A stretch of DNA of 64,000 nt from Pyrenochaeta sp. MPI-SDFR-AT-0127 (taxonomy: Eukaryota > Ascomycota > Dothideomycetes > Pleosporales > Cucurbitariaceae), in NCBI GenBank assembly GCA_020747015.1, contig JAGTJM010000021.1, positions 310,001-374,000 on the forward strand, given 5' to 3'. Both the position numbers and the translations under genes were made by a program. Below the pieces are notes generated by a model. The model saw nothing but the letters and a program-made list of their open reading frames with translations. It was not told the DNA's origin and made no database searches. Each line of letters opens with the position of its first letter. Position 1 is the stretch's first letter. Below, in pieces: positions 35,559 to 47,797 of the stretch.

Positions 35559-37216
35559 ATGCGTGACATCTGCTTCTGGACACTAACGGTCCTCACTCTT
35601 GTCAGTGGCCAGAGGGTTAGCAAATCTGGTGGCTGTGGTATTTCAGCAGGAGGTCGAACTTGCAAAGGCAGTACGTTTGGGGATTGTTGTTCACAGTGAG
35701 TGTCAGTGAGGGAATAGATTCCATGAGTTGTACTGATTTTGCTTCTCGGTGGTAGATACGGATGGTGTGGGTCATCGTCGGCCTATTGCGGTATTGGATG
35801 CAACCCAGCCTTTGGAAGATGCGGAAACGGCAACAACGATGCCACAACGAGGGCGAGTCCTACACGTGCATCTTCAGCGACTCAATCTTCCACAGTCAGA
35901 ACCTCTACGGTCACTCGTTCTTCTGTAGCCGCCCCATCTTCCACGGTTAAGGTCTCAAAGAATGCTCGTTGCGGAAACATCATGGGTGCGACTGGTGGCT
36001 TTAGCTGTCTTGGTTCGCAGTGGGGTGATTGTTGCTCACAGTGAGATACACCACCGAAACGTGTTGGGCACATAGACTGACATGACATCTTAGATATGGA
36101 TACTGTGGGTCCACCGAAGCATATTGTGGCCGCGCATGCCAAGGGAGCTTCGGAAAGTGCAATGGCGCTTCCGTGTCAGCCAGGTCGTCGACTACTTCTT
36201 CAACTCGCGCTCAGACTTCAACTACGGCAGCTGTGTCTTTAAGTTCTAGCCAGTCGTCATCCACCAGCACTACGAAAACTTCGAGTTCGATCACTGCTTC
36301 AAGCACAGCAGACTTTACCAGCTCTTCATCAACCCGTTCAACGTCTTCAAGTGCGACATCGCCTGCAGCGAGCTCAACAAGCGACTATACCACTTTGACT
36401 ACACTGACATCATCATTGGTCACACCATCATCAACAGTCTCCATAAGCGCAGCATCTTCCACCTTGGAAAGTAGTTCCGTTTCAACCACTGCTAGCATTC
36501 AGAGCACGATCAGCAGTTCAATAGCCAGTTCATCAACATCCACCCCTGTGAGCTCCTCCTCAAGCTCTACGCTTGAAAGTTCCTCCACAAGCCCTTCGTT
36601 GTCCTCAAGTGCAGAAGCAAGTAGCACACCAAGCTCAATGCTGACAAGCTCTACATCGCTTGTCGTACCTGACCCTACGTCAAGCTCAAGCTCAAGTAGC
36701 ACACCGAGTGCAACGCCGTGTCCAAGATACACCGGTTTCTCTATTGCGGCCACCAGCGATCGCGGCATCCGATACGGGAAAATCAGATTCTTACCGCAGG
36801 CTAACTTTGAGGCCAAAAACCCTGGATTCGGATTTGCGACCAACGAAGCTGACGCGACCCGTTTCATTTTTGATGCCGCCGGCAGCCTAGTCATGGTCAC
36901 TGACGGCAATACGAAGGCCAGTGGAGACATCCCACCGAGAACCACTCCCTACACTGGAGTATTTTTCTGGGCCAATGTTGCTGAACAAGCCTCCAGAGCA
37001 GCAGCGGGCCGCCCATCTACGTTTGTTAGCTGTACCCGTGATAATTCGATCACACCCAACACTATCACATGCCTCCAACCAACTTCAGGCGTTGCACGGG
37101 TCATAAAATGCGGCGGCTATTTTTACCACCATCCAGTTGGCGTGGCTTACCCGACTTCATCGTGTACTGATGTCCAATTCACGATTGAGGGTGAGGAGGA
37201 ATGCATAGGAGCGTAG
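35559..37216 (+). CDS. Secreted protein with two chitin-binding CBM18 modules and Ser/Thr-rich linker
   Basis: Exons 35559-35695, 35756-36040 and 36094-37216 give 514 residues. A signal peptide is likely (MRDICFWTLTVLTLVSG). Two hevein-type modules follow: CGISAGGRTCKG...DCCSQYGWCGSSSAYCG and CGNIMGATGGFSCLG...DCCSQYGYCGSTEAYCG. Each is cut by an intron at the same codon (CA|A, phase 2, inside SQ-YG), a sign of domain duplication. About 190 residues of Ser/Thr-rich linker come next, typical of O-mannosylated wall proteins. The C-terminal 165 residues (from CPRYTGFS) form an unrecognised domain with several Cys. CBM18 proteins bind chitin and may shield the wall or act outside the cell. No catalytic domain is evident. 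Confidence 0.85.
36180..36716 (+). repeat. Low-complexity Ser/Thr-coding tract
   Basis: Degenerate TC/AG-rich codon repeats (TCN, AGC, ACN) encode the linker of the CBM18 protein, including a TCAAGC run near 36678-36700. Such tracts vary in length between strains. Confidence 0.7.
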
Positions 37217-37740
37217 TCACTTTCAAGCGCACTTCTGCCAGGACATGCGCTGAAATGGGCGATTGTCCATCGAGTCTAATTCATTATTACTTCTGATAAC
37301 AACAACATGTCTTGCTCTGGTCAACGATGCAGTCGATGGGTGCTGCGTGTGCGTTCTGTGTTGCAAATTAGGTCGAAGTGAACGTTCATGCCTTGACATC
37401 ATAGAGACAATATCCTATGAGAGCAATTGCATAATGGAGTGTCGTGAATATCGATCTCGTAGATGCCGATGTTGTCGCCGGCATCTGAAATAATTTGTTA
37501 TGCTTGCATACTGGTTACTAGTGATTGTCAAGCCGTCCAAGAGTGCGAACCGCACATACAAGAATGAGAGCTTTCCTCGCAATACATCATGCTATCCACA
37601 TCTATTACTGTCTACATAAAGGCCTTGTCAGCCTGTACAACCTCGCCATCATTGCTCTTGGAAAGCTCGCCTTCCTCGGCACCGGCCTTTGCAGCCTGCT
37701 AACTAGGACTCATTTCACCCTATAGCTCGCTTAAAGCTAG
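37217..37740. other. Gene-poor stretch after the CBM18 gene
   Basis: No intact gene. On the minus strand, 37720-37610 reads as a Lys/Glu/Ala-rich stretch (QAAKAGAEEGELSKS) before stops. It may be the tail of the decayed gene listed next. That link is tentative. Confidence 0.35.
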
Positions 37741-38220
37741 CACTCTTCTCCGGATCAAGAGGCTCGGTGATAGCCACTTTTCTGTATAAGATTTAGAGAA
37801 AGATATTAAGTATAATAAGATAGCTATATAATTAGTAGCTATTTAAAATATAGCTAGAAAAGGTAAGATAAAGCTAAGTAAGTATTATAAAGTTACTAGT
37901 AAAGAATAAAGCTTCTTATTTAACTATATAATATTAGGTATACCTATTAACTAGCCTAGTTAGGGCTAAGGTATAAAAGCGTACCTATATCTATAAGCGC
38001 GCGGTAGATAGCCTTAGAGTCTATAGTTGTAGTAAGATTCTTAGACAGATTATTAAGGAGCGATAACGCTCTATCTATATTATTCTCTAATATAAGTAGA
38101 CCCAAATAGTTAACATAAAGCGTCGTGAGGGCAATAATTAGATTACACCTGGTCGAAGTGATAAAAGATGCTACGAGGGGGTGTATGTTGTTGAACCCAG
38201 GCACGTGTAACATTGCAGCC
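37741..38220 (-). pseudogene. AT-rich relic of a Doa1/PLAA-type PUL domain
   Basis: The minus-strand frame 38213-37956 reads NLIIALTTLYVNYLGLL, then IDRALSLLNNLS and TIDSKAIYRALIDIGTLL. This follows the conserved helices of the PUL domain at the end of Doa1/Ufd3/PLAA, where family members have ALxTLxxNY ... ERALxLLxxL ... DSEAxYRALVAxGTLL. The segment is strongly AT-rich (many TATA, TTAG and ATAAG words) and becomes meaningless downstream. No intact upstream WD40 part is present. It is best read as a duplicated gene fragment mutated by C-to-T change. Intact DOA1 should lie elsewhere in the genome. Confidence 0.6.
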
Positions 38221-38962
38221 TTGTGGTGGCTTTGGGTCGAGGACAGGGTCTTTAAAGTATGGAGCTATGCCGGCAAGGTGATTTAGAGGATTAAATGAGT
38301 ACTCTGTAACACCTGCATTAGTCAGAGTGAGAGACAAAAGGGCTGCTGAATGCATTCTGAATGGACTTAAGGACCGGGAGTAGGCGTGCCATCTATCTGT
38401 ATTTATACTCCATTGCATAGTGCGATATTATAGCGGATGGAAATCGTGGCCCTGGTGGAGAGTTCAGAGGCTAAATAGGCGTCATTGGGAGGTTCACCGC
38501 CCATTAGTGGGTGTAGATGACATGATAATGATGCACAAAAACAAGGCACATAAGCTTTCTTGGTTAAAGCTTGTACTACAATCACGTTTTTTTCCCTAAC
38601 TTGTAGCCGTTTAAATTTCTACCGTCATTCCAGTTTAGATAAGCTATGTGGTATATTTTGACTTCTACAGGCTTTTACAATTCTTAGTTACTTTTGGAAA
38701 CCTTGACATGCTGAGATTTACCCCCCACAAGCCGGTGATGCAATCCAATCTCTGCGAAAGCGTCGTTGGTACGGTTATCATATTCGATATAGTGCCTAAA
38801 GACTGCTATTAAAGTTCCTGGAACAATAGTGTGCATTAATTTCTGGTTTGCAGCATGTGATTAGATGCTAATAATTCGCAGTTGGATATGCAAATGGAGA
38901 CATGGAAGAATGGTGCTGCTTTAGCATGACCTTATAAAGCCTTTGGCTCCCCAACTTCGACT
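38221..38962. other. Gene-free stretch with relic-like character
   Basis: A minus-strand frame (38418-38143) overlaps the PUL relic in another frame and may include more of it. No intact gene is supported. Composition returns to normal toward 38900. Confidence 0.35.
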
Positions 38963-40455
38963 TCACATCAATGCACAACACTGGAATGGGACTGAATCGC
39001 CTGGTTCGGTGGGAGTAATTCTATCGTTATCTTCCGTAGAAGTTCACAACACACTCACCCTTCTCTGTAAAATCTGAACCTTGAGTTCCATGGCCTGACA
39101 CTCGTTTTCTTTACGATGTAGGTCTCTCTGCAACGTCTCCTTTTCTGACCTAAGGGCCTGTAATTTTCCACCAACTGCTTCTCGGTAGCTTGCGTGCTCT
39201 TCGAGTAGAGCCTCGATCCTGTACCAGTCCATCGAAGTTCCTGCTGATACGCCATTTGGCTGCAATCTCGCTATCTCAGCGTCCTTTGCCTTCAACTTTG
39301 TCTCCAGGTCGTCAACGGTGTCTTTCCAGGCTTTATGAGCGGTCACTCGGTTCAGATCATCGATATCCATCCCGCCCTTTGAACTTTCGAGTTGTGTAAC
39401 AAGATCAGAATTCCGCTTCTCCAGTTCAAGTGCACGTTGCTCAAGGGCTGCAATCTTTGCGGCAGTGAAGAGGTCTGTGGTGCCTCGACGTTCAAAGACA
39501 CTTCCGGGCCGTCCCCGACTTGGACTTGCACGGCCATTTTGAGCTTGTAACCGCTCAAGCTCCCTTGTCTTCTCTGCAAGTTTACTACGTACGGTTTGTA
39601 CATTAAGCAAATCCTCGTTACGCAGAATTTGGGTCGCTTCCAGTTCACGGCGACATTTAGCAAGCATACCCTAAATGCAAGGAAAAGAGTAAGCAAATGT
39701 TCTATAGCGATATGCCATGAATAGTGACTTACGCGGATCTTGATATTATTCTCCACGTCTTCGTCACGCAGTGCCCAGATGGCTTCATGTCGTTTCCACC
39801 AGCCTTTCTTCTCTTCATCCAAAGCTTTGAGACGAGCCTGCGTCTCTTCATATTCCTTAGGCTGAACAGACACAGTAGGGTTCATGTGTTCGAGGTAGAT
39901 GAGTTTGGACATCAGGGAGGCTAGCTGAGACTCCAGAGGGCCAGGTTTATGCGGCGCAGGGATTGGTGACGTGGGCTCACTATTCGTCGACTCTATCACT
40001 ACCGTTGATATGGGTTTAATCGTCTTCTCTGGGTAGCCCAGTCCTTCTTCATTCCCATCCAACGTTGAAGATCGTGATGTTGCATCATCATCTATGAGGT
40101 GTTCTGCGGGCCTTTGCCTGTCCTGGTGTTGTAACTTTAGGAGAGACGAGTCGATGCTGATACTGTGTTCAGACTCGCTTGCTAATTCTTTATTCACTGC
40201 AGTCGGGACAGATACAGACTGCTGACGCTGAAGTTGCCACATCGCTGGCATGGTGCTGTCAGGCGCGTGACGAACATTTGCGTGGTTGTACTCCAAAGCA
40301 ATATCAGATGACTGGTCCGAGTCATAGTCTCCTGACTGCCTCCAATGTTGTGATGAAGTCATGGATTGCGGTCGATTTATTGAGTGAACAGAGGCGACCG
40401 AATGGATGGACGGTGTGCGTTGGGTTCGAGGACTTGCGCGATTTGGCATCCACAT
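38963..40455 (-). CDS. Coiled-coil protein of unknown function
   Basis: Exons 40455-39733 and 39670-39059 are well supported (GTAAGT donor, TTTAG acceptor) and encode 445 residues. A short last exon is needed. With a CCAG acceptor at 38981-38983 the tail is CCALM-stop. With another at 39001-39003 it is eleven codons ending at 38968. The N-terminal 190 residues are polar (RTPSIHSVASVHSINRPQS). From about residue 195 on the protein is mostly coiled coil (LEHMNPTVSVQPKEYEETQ, LAEKTRELERLQAQNG, AALEQRALELEKRNSDL). The frame is open for about 15 codons above the ATG (SRYEEMWMPNR), so a 5' exon may be missing. I do not recognise the family. Confidence 0.6.
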
Positions 40456-41365
40456 CTCCTCGTACCGAGAGTGAGATAACGATTTTACTTGCTGGGTGTC
40501 GAATCAAGACGCCGCACTATTCTGGTGCATTAACAAAAGACGATAGACTCAAATACAACGAAGCAATGTCGATAGACGGATAATAATTGCTACAAACTTG
40601 TTGAACGAGGCAAGATGCGGACTCCTGTTATAAGGTTCAACGAGATTGGAAGGTTCTTGTGCTACCTGTCAAGAATGTAGCATCCTCCAAATGAGTGCTG
40701 AAACGATCATGAGACGTAGGCGTCTCTATGGTTGGTGCTGCGACAAAGACATATGAATGACAGCGGTAACAGAAAACCTTCATTATCCATCAGAGCGTTA
40801 CTCACAGTCATGCTGGGCGATTGGTTGCCCGGGGTATCTGCCAGAGACATGTCCGAGACTGAATACTGCACAAAGATGTCTTCAAATCCTGCAGCAGTAT
40901 TTAGAAACTTGCTCACTTGTGGAGTTAGTTCTGAATTACATTGAAAATGCAGTTTTGATTGTCGGCGGACAGGAAGATCGGAGGGATTTGCAAATGTCGC
41001 GAGGGGAGACATGAAACACGTGAGGTTGCATCCCTTACCAGATCGACCAATCATGGATATCTCGTCAAACATGGGGTACCTTCCCATGCATCAAGTGCCT
41101 CAGACACGTTTTTGAGGGCATATTGCACGGTTTGGGTCCATGCCTTTCAGACAAGGCCACTCGTGCCAAGACATCTCGGCACCATTTCGAATTTGTGCCT
41201 GAAAATGACTAGAGGCGATGACAAAGGCAGTCTGTGGATGCGAGTGTCATGCTCGAGATTGTAGTTCATGAATCAATCAGGCAATTTGACGAAATATTGT
41301 TCTCTCCTTGTACTAATCTATGATGCCGCTGAATGTCAAAACGCATCACATCTCCCTTAGGCTTA
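40456..41365. other. Intergenic region between the coiled-coil and GH43 genes
   Basis: About 900 bp. A minus-strand frame of 126 codons (40707-41087) has no signal peptide or domain and is not called. Part may be promoter and 5' exon of the coiled-coil gene. Confidence 0.4.
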
Positions 41366-43285
41366 TCACCCGCCGTAGCGATCCGAACTGTGCCGAACTG
41401 GTCGATAGAGGAAATAATCAAAAAAAGCCTTCTTCTCTGTTCCGTTCAGATCAGAAGCCGCGACACCCACAAATGCGCCAGTGAAGCTGCCATGGGCTTG
41501 ATGTCCACCGCATTCATCGCTCAAGATTGAAGCATCATAAACAGGCCCGATTTCTTTCAATGTCTTGTCTCCTACTAGGGAGTATTTGAATTGAAGCTCA
41601 CTGCCTCGGATGGTTAAAGCCAATCTGACCTTGCCCTCATTTGGGATGTGGACTGGCTCTGCTAGGGGTACCTTAAGATTGCCTTCGGGCCACGACGCTT
41701 CTGAGGTGAGTATAAGCAACTCGCGTTGACCTTCAGCGCTGGCTGTGACGGTTAGGTAGAAATAGTTGTACCGACAATAATAGGCAGTCAAGCCTGCAAA
41801 GTGTCTCTCATCAGTCGGGCAAAAGCTGATAACGGTTTCAGCGTCATAAGAGAAATGTGTTTGGCGACGTGCTACCAGAGCTTGTTCGAACCAAGAACCA
41901 ATAGCTTCTCGACCAGTGAGTTCAAGACCGTCTTTAATAGTAAAGATGCGCTCAGGCTCTGGCGTTCGAAGCCATTGAAAGTCTTTGTGTAAACCTTCGG
42001 TGCTTTCAAATTTGTAGCATCGCTCTTCCCAGTAAAACTGGTCATTGCGCTTTGCTGGCAATTCGACGTCAAGAGATGGGACTGGACCATCCTTGATATA
42101 CGGCCAGTCATCGTCACTCCAGTACACTTCTTGTATAGCAGTCTCGCGCCCAAGAACGCAACGACGAGCTTGCGTAATTGGGCGACCTGTGAGATGGCTA
42201 CATGGTAAGGTGAAATGTCAGTGTGTTTCAAGGACAACGTCATGCGTGGACTTTCCTTACACAAGGTACGTCTTGCCATTCGAGGTCTCAACAAAATCTC
42301 CATGACCCGCTCTTTGCAGCGGCGCAAGTGGAGCGTCCTTAGATGTAAGAATATACTTCTGAGGATGTAGTTCATATGGTCCCCAAATGTTCCGGGATCG
42401 GGCCAAAGTGCACGCATGTTCGTACGCTGTACCACCTTCGGCGGTCAGAAGGTAATACCATCCATTTCGTTTGTACAGATGTGGACCTTCCACAAGATCC
42501 AAATCGGTACCGTAGAAGATGGTTTTGGTCGGACCCACAAGTTTTTCTGCCTTTGGATCATATTCTTGTAATCTTATACCCGCAAAAGCTCTTGGACGTC
42601 GACGGTGGTCTTGAAGCATATTGACGAACCATTTTTTGCCGTCTTCGTCATGAAATAGCGACGGATCAAATCCCGATGAATTGATATAAATTGGGTCGGA
42701 CCAGGGACCATCAATACGATCGGCGGTGACAATGTAGTTGTGAGTGTCCTTGAAGGAACCATCTTTGCGTTTGACATCGGTGTACACTAACCAAAACCTT
42801 CCACTGTCGTAAGACAAGCAAGGGGCCCAAACACCTGAAATGGTTACTTAGGGTTTACCGGGATGGCCGTTTCATGGGTTAAGTACCACAACTATCGGGA
42901 TTACCACGCATATCAAGTTGAGTTCTACGATTCAAAGGCCGGACCGCTAGCTCCCAGTTTGCCAAGTCTTTCGAATGATGGATTTGAACGCCAGGGTACC
43001 ATTCGAACGTTGACGTAGCGATATAGTACTGTAGCCGAGGACACACTTAGCGGAGAACACCAAAAGTGGATCCAAGCTCGATCGGCTCGAACGAAAGCCA
43101 ATTTTAGCAAAATCTCAAGTCACGTCCTATACAAAGGCTGGGTCGAAAAGTTTCAAACTCACTGCAGAGCATTAGTGGGTGTTCTGAAAGGCAGGCAGGG
43201 TTGACTTGTCACCATTGTCAGCAACACGAACAATAGAAGGGTCTGCATTGAAACCAGGTAGAATAGGATTGCGAACTAGCGGCAT
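41366..43285 (-). CDS. Glycoside hydrolase family 43 (beta-xylosidase / arabinofuranosidase type)
   Basis: Exons 43285-43214, 43028-42905, 42834-42261 and 42197-41366 give 533 residues, the usual size for two-domain GH43 enzymes. The blade-1 motif NPILPGFNADPSIVRV holds the catalytic base Asp15. YYIATSTFEWYPGVQIHHSKDL and RGVWAPCLSY follow. FDPSLFHDEDGKKWFVN carries the Asp that tunes the acid, and DLVEGPHLYKRNGWYYLL holds the Glu acid. The C-terminal 200 residues form the beta-sandwich common in XynB-like members. There is no signal peptide, so it probably acts inside the cell on xylo- or arabino-oligosaccharides. The first exon joins the second only through a nested twin intron. Confidence 0.9.
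43029..43213 (-). other. Candidate [D1] spliceosomal twin intron in the GH43 gene
   Basis: On the minus strand the exon ends ...GCT GAC AAT at 43214. G43213 is followed by a 51 nt inner intron 43212-43162 (starts GTGACA, has CACTAATGC, ends CTCTGCAG). Its removal joins G43213 to TGAGTTTG and makes a perfect GTGAGT outer donor. The outer intron ends GGCTACAG at 43029. The join AAT-TAC gives RVADN-YYIATSTFEW, the GH43 pattern. Using the inner intron alone leads to a stop soon after. A single intron from GTTGCT would lose conserved residues and has a poor donor. Confidence 0.75.
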
Positions 43286-45482
43286 GATAGGCTTATACAG
43301 GAGGGAAGATTTTATTTGAGAGGGGTGATTTTACGTGATGTACTTGGAGTAGACATGAGGGCGTGCCGCGTTCTTAAGACGGTCGCAGTCGCATTTAGCC
43401 GAGCAAAGGCCGCCACGTGATTTTGTGCATTTCTGCCGGTGCCTGATCGCAAGTTGCGTGAGTCCTCCTCGAATACTTTTGGAATTGTGCGAAAAAGGCT
43501 TTTTTGTTCGGAACTAGGTAGCACTACCGATTTGACATAGCTGCTGGTCTGACTGCCAAAAATAGTACCATGCTGCGCGAAGGCGTTCAATCTCATACCA
43601 CGGCGGCACGGTCAAATCGTAGGGATTGATCTTCCTGCAAACAATATGCGAGATGTTTGAGTAGTAACAAGAACTCTCACAGCCTATGAACAGGCCCACG
43701 GGTCTTACATGAAAGAGACTGGCATCTACCATGTCGACTTCCATCCCTTGCGATATTCTGTCCAGCCCCTCTTACCTACAACTCCTATATGACAAGGTGA
43801 TCGACCCCTAACTAGCACCAAATAAAGGTTCATGAATTCGATCAAATGTGACTAGTTTTAAGTTTTCTTCAATTTTCTTGACCGTCGCGCAACGATTTAG
43901 CAATTCACATGTTTTCCGTCTCGGTTGTAACTGGTTTCGATTGCTCTTCTATAGCCTCTTCGAAATTTGGCTTAATGATAATAGTTCCACGCATATAACA
44001 AGAATGAATCGCCGGCCCTAGCAATGCTTCTGAATCATTATAGTGTTTGTTCACATCACCACATCAATTACGTACCTCTGCTCACACGAAGTCCGTTCCG
44101 TCATGAAGGGAGCCTCAGACGTCAGCTGACCAGATGCTTCATCGGATAATCTTCGACTGAGCATTGAGTACCACAGCCCTAGCATCCAAAGAGAAGCACG
44201 TGGAGCGATTCTTAGTGTTGGTTGCCCCGCTGTATGCCGCCATCGCAAGGAGTCAAACTCTTAGCCTCCCCCAGGGACGAGCTTGCTGAAAATGGATTGA
44301 TTCTGGCTGTATTTACGGGATCACCGACTTCACTGGCATTTCACAGAGAAATAATAGCTTGAAGCCAAATCATATCGATTCGCTTTGTGTATATATACAG
44401 AGTAGGCCGGAAGCCTCACCCATTTGACCATTCGACAGGCATTTTGATTGCCCTTCTCTTTGCAATCTTTCATTACATTACTATATCATGCGATCTGAGA
44501 TTATGACGGTGTCCACAAAGCCCAAATCAATTTACACAGCTTGAATACTACAACATTTGGTCCTGGGAGACAATCAGACAATAGTTCACCACCGCAAAGT
44601 CTTCGCGCTCGACCAACCACTCTACAACAAGAATATCTTACCCCAGTGTTTTCAATGCACCCGCACCGCCAAGGAACAGATGTTCTTTTCTACTTGGTGA
44701 AAGACGCACAATGCACTCATTGTCCAGAACCATTTTTGCATGGAAAACGAATTAGTGAACCAAGTTGTATCGACTCGACGAGCTCTGGTCAGTGCTGCCT
44801 GTGAGCTTACAACAGGAGACGCTGGGAATATTCCCCGGCATGAGCTGACACGGGAGAAAATTTCTGACCTATTCCATGAATAGTATGCCCAGTCTTAGTT
44901 ATTGAGATGTTCTATCGGCGTCAATAACGATGAAGCCAGTGTGATTCCAAATCTTGACAACATGTTCTCGGGTGATTGCATGGGCAGAGCAAGATGACCA
45001 ACAGCAGATTGTGAAAGACACATCTTGTTCGTACGCAGATTTGGCAGTTGATGACACTTTTGCAACTCGGTCAGCATATGTAGCAAAGATTGCAAAGTAG
45101 TTGATTACCAAGTAGCTGAGCAAGGGCTGTTCCCCGGTAATCTGCAGTGTATTTCAAAACGCCGATAATATCATTGGGCTCAGCAGAAAGCCATTAGAAG
45201 AGTGCGTCATCCAATATGCTGTTGAACTTTGACCAAACGGGAGACTCGAGAGCCCATTGGGCGTCGAGTTCTGATTAATAGCATACAGATGGCCAAGTTT
45301 TCCAACGGTGTAAGGAAATCACTTCGTACTTGGTAAAAGATTTAATGTGTTTGATATTTTGCTACAACCGTCGCATTACAGATAATCTCGTACCGCGTGC
45401 CTACGAATGCATCGATAAAGGCCTACAAGTTTGGAAGCCTTATGCGAAAGATAGGCATGTGCTTATAAGGCAATTCTTTAGC
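43286..45482. other. Gene-free 2.2 kb between GH43 and VPS5
   Basis: No intact gene. A minus-strand segment near 43630-43540 reads INPYDLTVPPWYEIERL and is less random than the rest. It may be a coding remnant, but I cannot assign it. Other open frames (44541-44804 plus, 45123-44899 minus) have no domain features. Confidence 0.4.
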
Positions 45483-47402
45483 TCAGTCCCGGGCTTCTGG
45501 TTCAGCGGCATTTCTTGTTTCAGAATCCTCTGAATCCTGTATGTCCGCACGCTCATTAGCTGTTTCGGCATTGGGCGAAGCGACTACCCCGGCGGGCGGG
45601 ACGAAGATTTCGCCTTCTTCGGTATCTAACTGCATGAGAAAGGTTTCCCAGATCTCAATAAGCTAGTATATATATCAGCACAGCATCTAAGGGTAGATGA
45701 TTCGACATACCTCCTTTTGTGCCTCCACAGCACTCTCTAGATATGTCTCAACCCCAGATTTAAAATCTTCGACTTTCTCTCTCTCAAATCGTTCGAGTTC
45801 ATTGCGCATAAGCCGGCCCATATCGTCGAACAGTAACCTTGCTTGATGCACTCTTCGCTCAGCGTCAGCGACATCAGCACTAAGCTGATTTAAACGGTCC
45901 TGTTGTGATCTACCCTGCCTAAGCAGCTTGTCTTGATTGGCTTTCCGCTTTTGGAGTTCTTGTTCCGCTGTGTGCCATGAATGATACGCTTTCTGTCGTT
46001 GTTGGAATGCTGTCTTGACGGACGCTATCAAGCGGATATACTCGTCGATCACAATACCCATGGTTAACACATCTTGCTGAGCTTGTCTTTCATACAGTTC
46101 TCGAATACGGATCTGGATGTCTGACAGACTATCAAGTGGACCTGAAAGAGAGGGAGATAATTCGACGGCGGAAAGAGAATGCAAAGAAGCCGAAAAGTCA
46201 CCACAAGCCTCGGCGAGTCCCTTTCGTTGGGTAACAACGGTGTCAGTCGCCTTGAGTAGCGCCTTAAGCTGATTCTCAAGCGCATCCAAGTAGATTTTTC
46301 GATCATGAAACCACTGCATCACTGTTAGTAATTAATCAAAGGACGACTAGGTCATAGACGCACATCATCGTGTTCAATGAATTTACCACTGCTGCTAGAA
46401 AGCATAGAGCCGAACATGCCTTTACTCTCTCCCAGACCGGCATCTTTGCGTTCTTTATTTTTGATGTCAACGTTGAACGCATCGCTCTCAAGGAAAAGCT
46501 TCAGATCACCGTCGTGTTGTAGTATGGGATGTGTAGCCGTCTTGTTTAGCATGCGCTCCAATGCAGCACGTCTAGACTCGACGAAGTCAACCTCGAAGCG
46601 GCCCACGGCTTGCTTTTCGGGCGGTGGGGGAATGATAACACCAGGGTTGTTGTTGTGCAACTGAGTGTAAAGCCAGAGGAAGTCACGATAACGACGGGAG
46701 ACAGTGAACTCGGGATTGCGGTAGCCCTTGGAAGTCGTTTTCGTTGTGACTGAATACTCGGTGTGCGAGCTCGTCAGGTCGCCAACCTTGTGAGGGTCGC
46801 CAACATAGATGGAAAAGGATGGCTTCGCAGCCTGCTCAACGCTCACGCTCGGCTGCGTTTGGCGCTGTGTTGTTGCGCCTGTTGCGGCTTGCACGGGCGG
46901 TGGGGCTCTGGGACCCTGGGCGTTTGGCTGCTCGTCATCATCTTCTAGGTTGACAGAATCCATCATACCGCGCAGCGATGGAGTCGAGGCCGCCGGCGCA
47001 GGGCGGGAGCCACGCGATGCGGCAGTCTCCTTCTGAGGTGGCGCAGGGGGCCCGCTTTCAAGGGCTATGGGCGGAGTGGGAGCTCCTAGAGGCCCAAGAG
47101 GGTCGTCGACGGCCTCGAGTTTGGTGGACTGGACTCCATACTGTCGTCGCCGAGGCCCGCGACCTGCTGGTGAGCGCGGTGCTGCTGTAACGCTGGGAGC
47201 AGAGTCTGCAGCTGTCTTTGTTACGGGAGACAGAGTCTCGGTGTGGTCATGGTTATCGTCCCCACCTAGCTTGGGTGCGTTCTGTGCAGGGCTCGATTGT
47301 GAGGGCACATCTAGAGGAGCGTCAGCGGTGCCGAGGGGTGCAGTATTCCATAACCGTAGACGTACCTCCCCATGGAGAGCTCCCTTCATCTCCAAGATCC
47401 AT
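45483..47402 (-). CDS. VPS5: Retromer sorting nexin Vps5
   Basis: Exons 47402-47366, 47310-46364, 46313-45711 and 45662-45483 give 588 residues. It starts MDLGDEGSSPWG, then has a Pro-rich disordered region. The PX domain (about 185-300) shows YVGDPHKVGDLTSSHTEYSV, the basic motif SRRYRDFLWLYTQL for PI3P, and IPPPPEKQAVGRFEVDFVESRR. A Vps5-type BAR domain covers the rest (WFHDRKIYLDALENQLKAL, ELYERQAQQDVLTMG, ARLLFDDMGRLM, LIEIWETFLMQLD). Vps5 pairs with Vps17 to coat endosomal tubules during return of cargo to the Golgi. Joins at EHDD-WFHDRK and QKE-LIEIW restore conserved sequence. Open frames that run across the start on the plus strand are antisense shadows. Confidence 0.93.
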
Positions 47403-47797
47403 CGGCGGAGATGTTGTATGCGGAAATTGTTGTTGATGGTCTTTGGCTGGGGCCTTCGGAAGTCGCAAGTTGCCCTCTTGGCGGGCGATGACATCGTTCC
47501 TGGCGAGGATCCACCCACACGCTTCCTCACTCACGCACCCTTCATCCGTACACATTCATTACCCACTACGAAATTGTCATCGTTGGCATTTGCGAATTGT
47601 TTGCGTCTGCTCTATACAAAGGACCGGTTTTATGCTAACATCATGGCCTCGCTCACGCGTTCCGTATGCAATTCCAAGCTACAAGACAGGAGCACCAACC
47701 CAAGCAAGATATCTATAAAGCTATCTATAACCATCCCAAATCTTCTTGACACCATCCTTAGTTTTCCAAACGTTGCTGAGGCAGAGATCTTCGAAGC
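47403..47797. other. Intergenic region between VPS5 and the thioesterase gene
   Basis: About 395 bp separating two same-strand genes. A plus-strand open frame that extends through it has no coding features. Confidence 0.45.
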
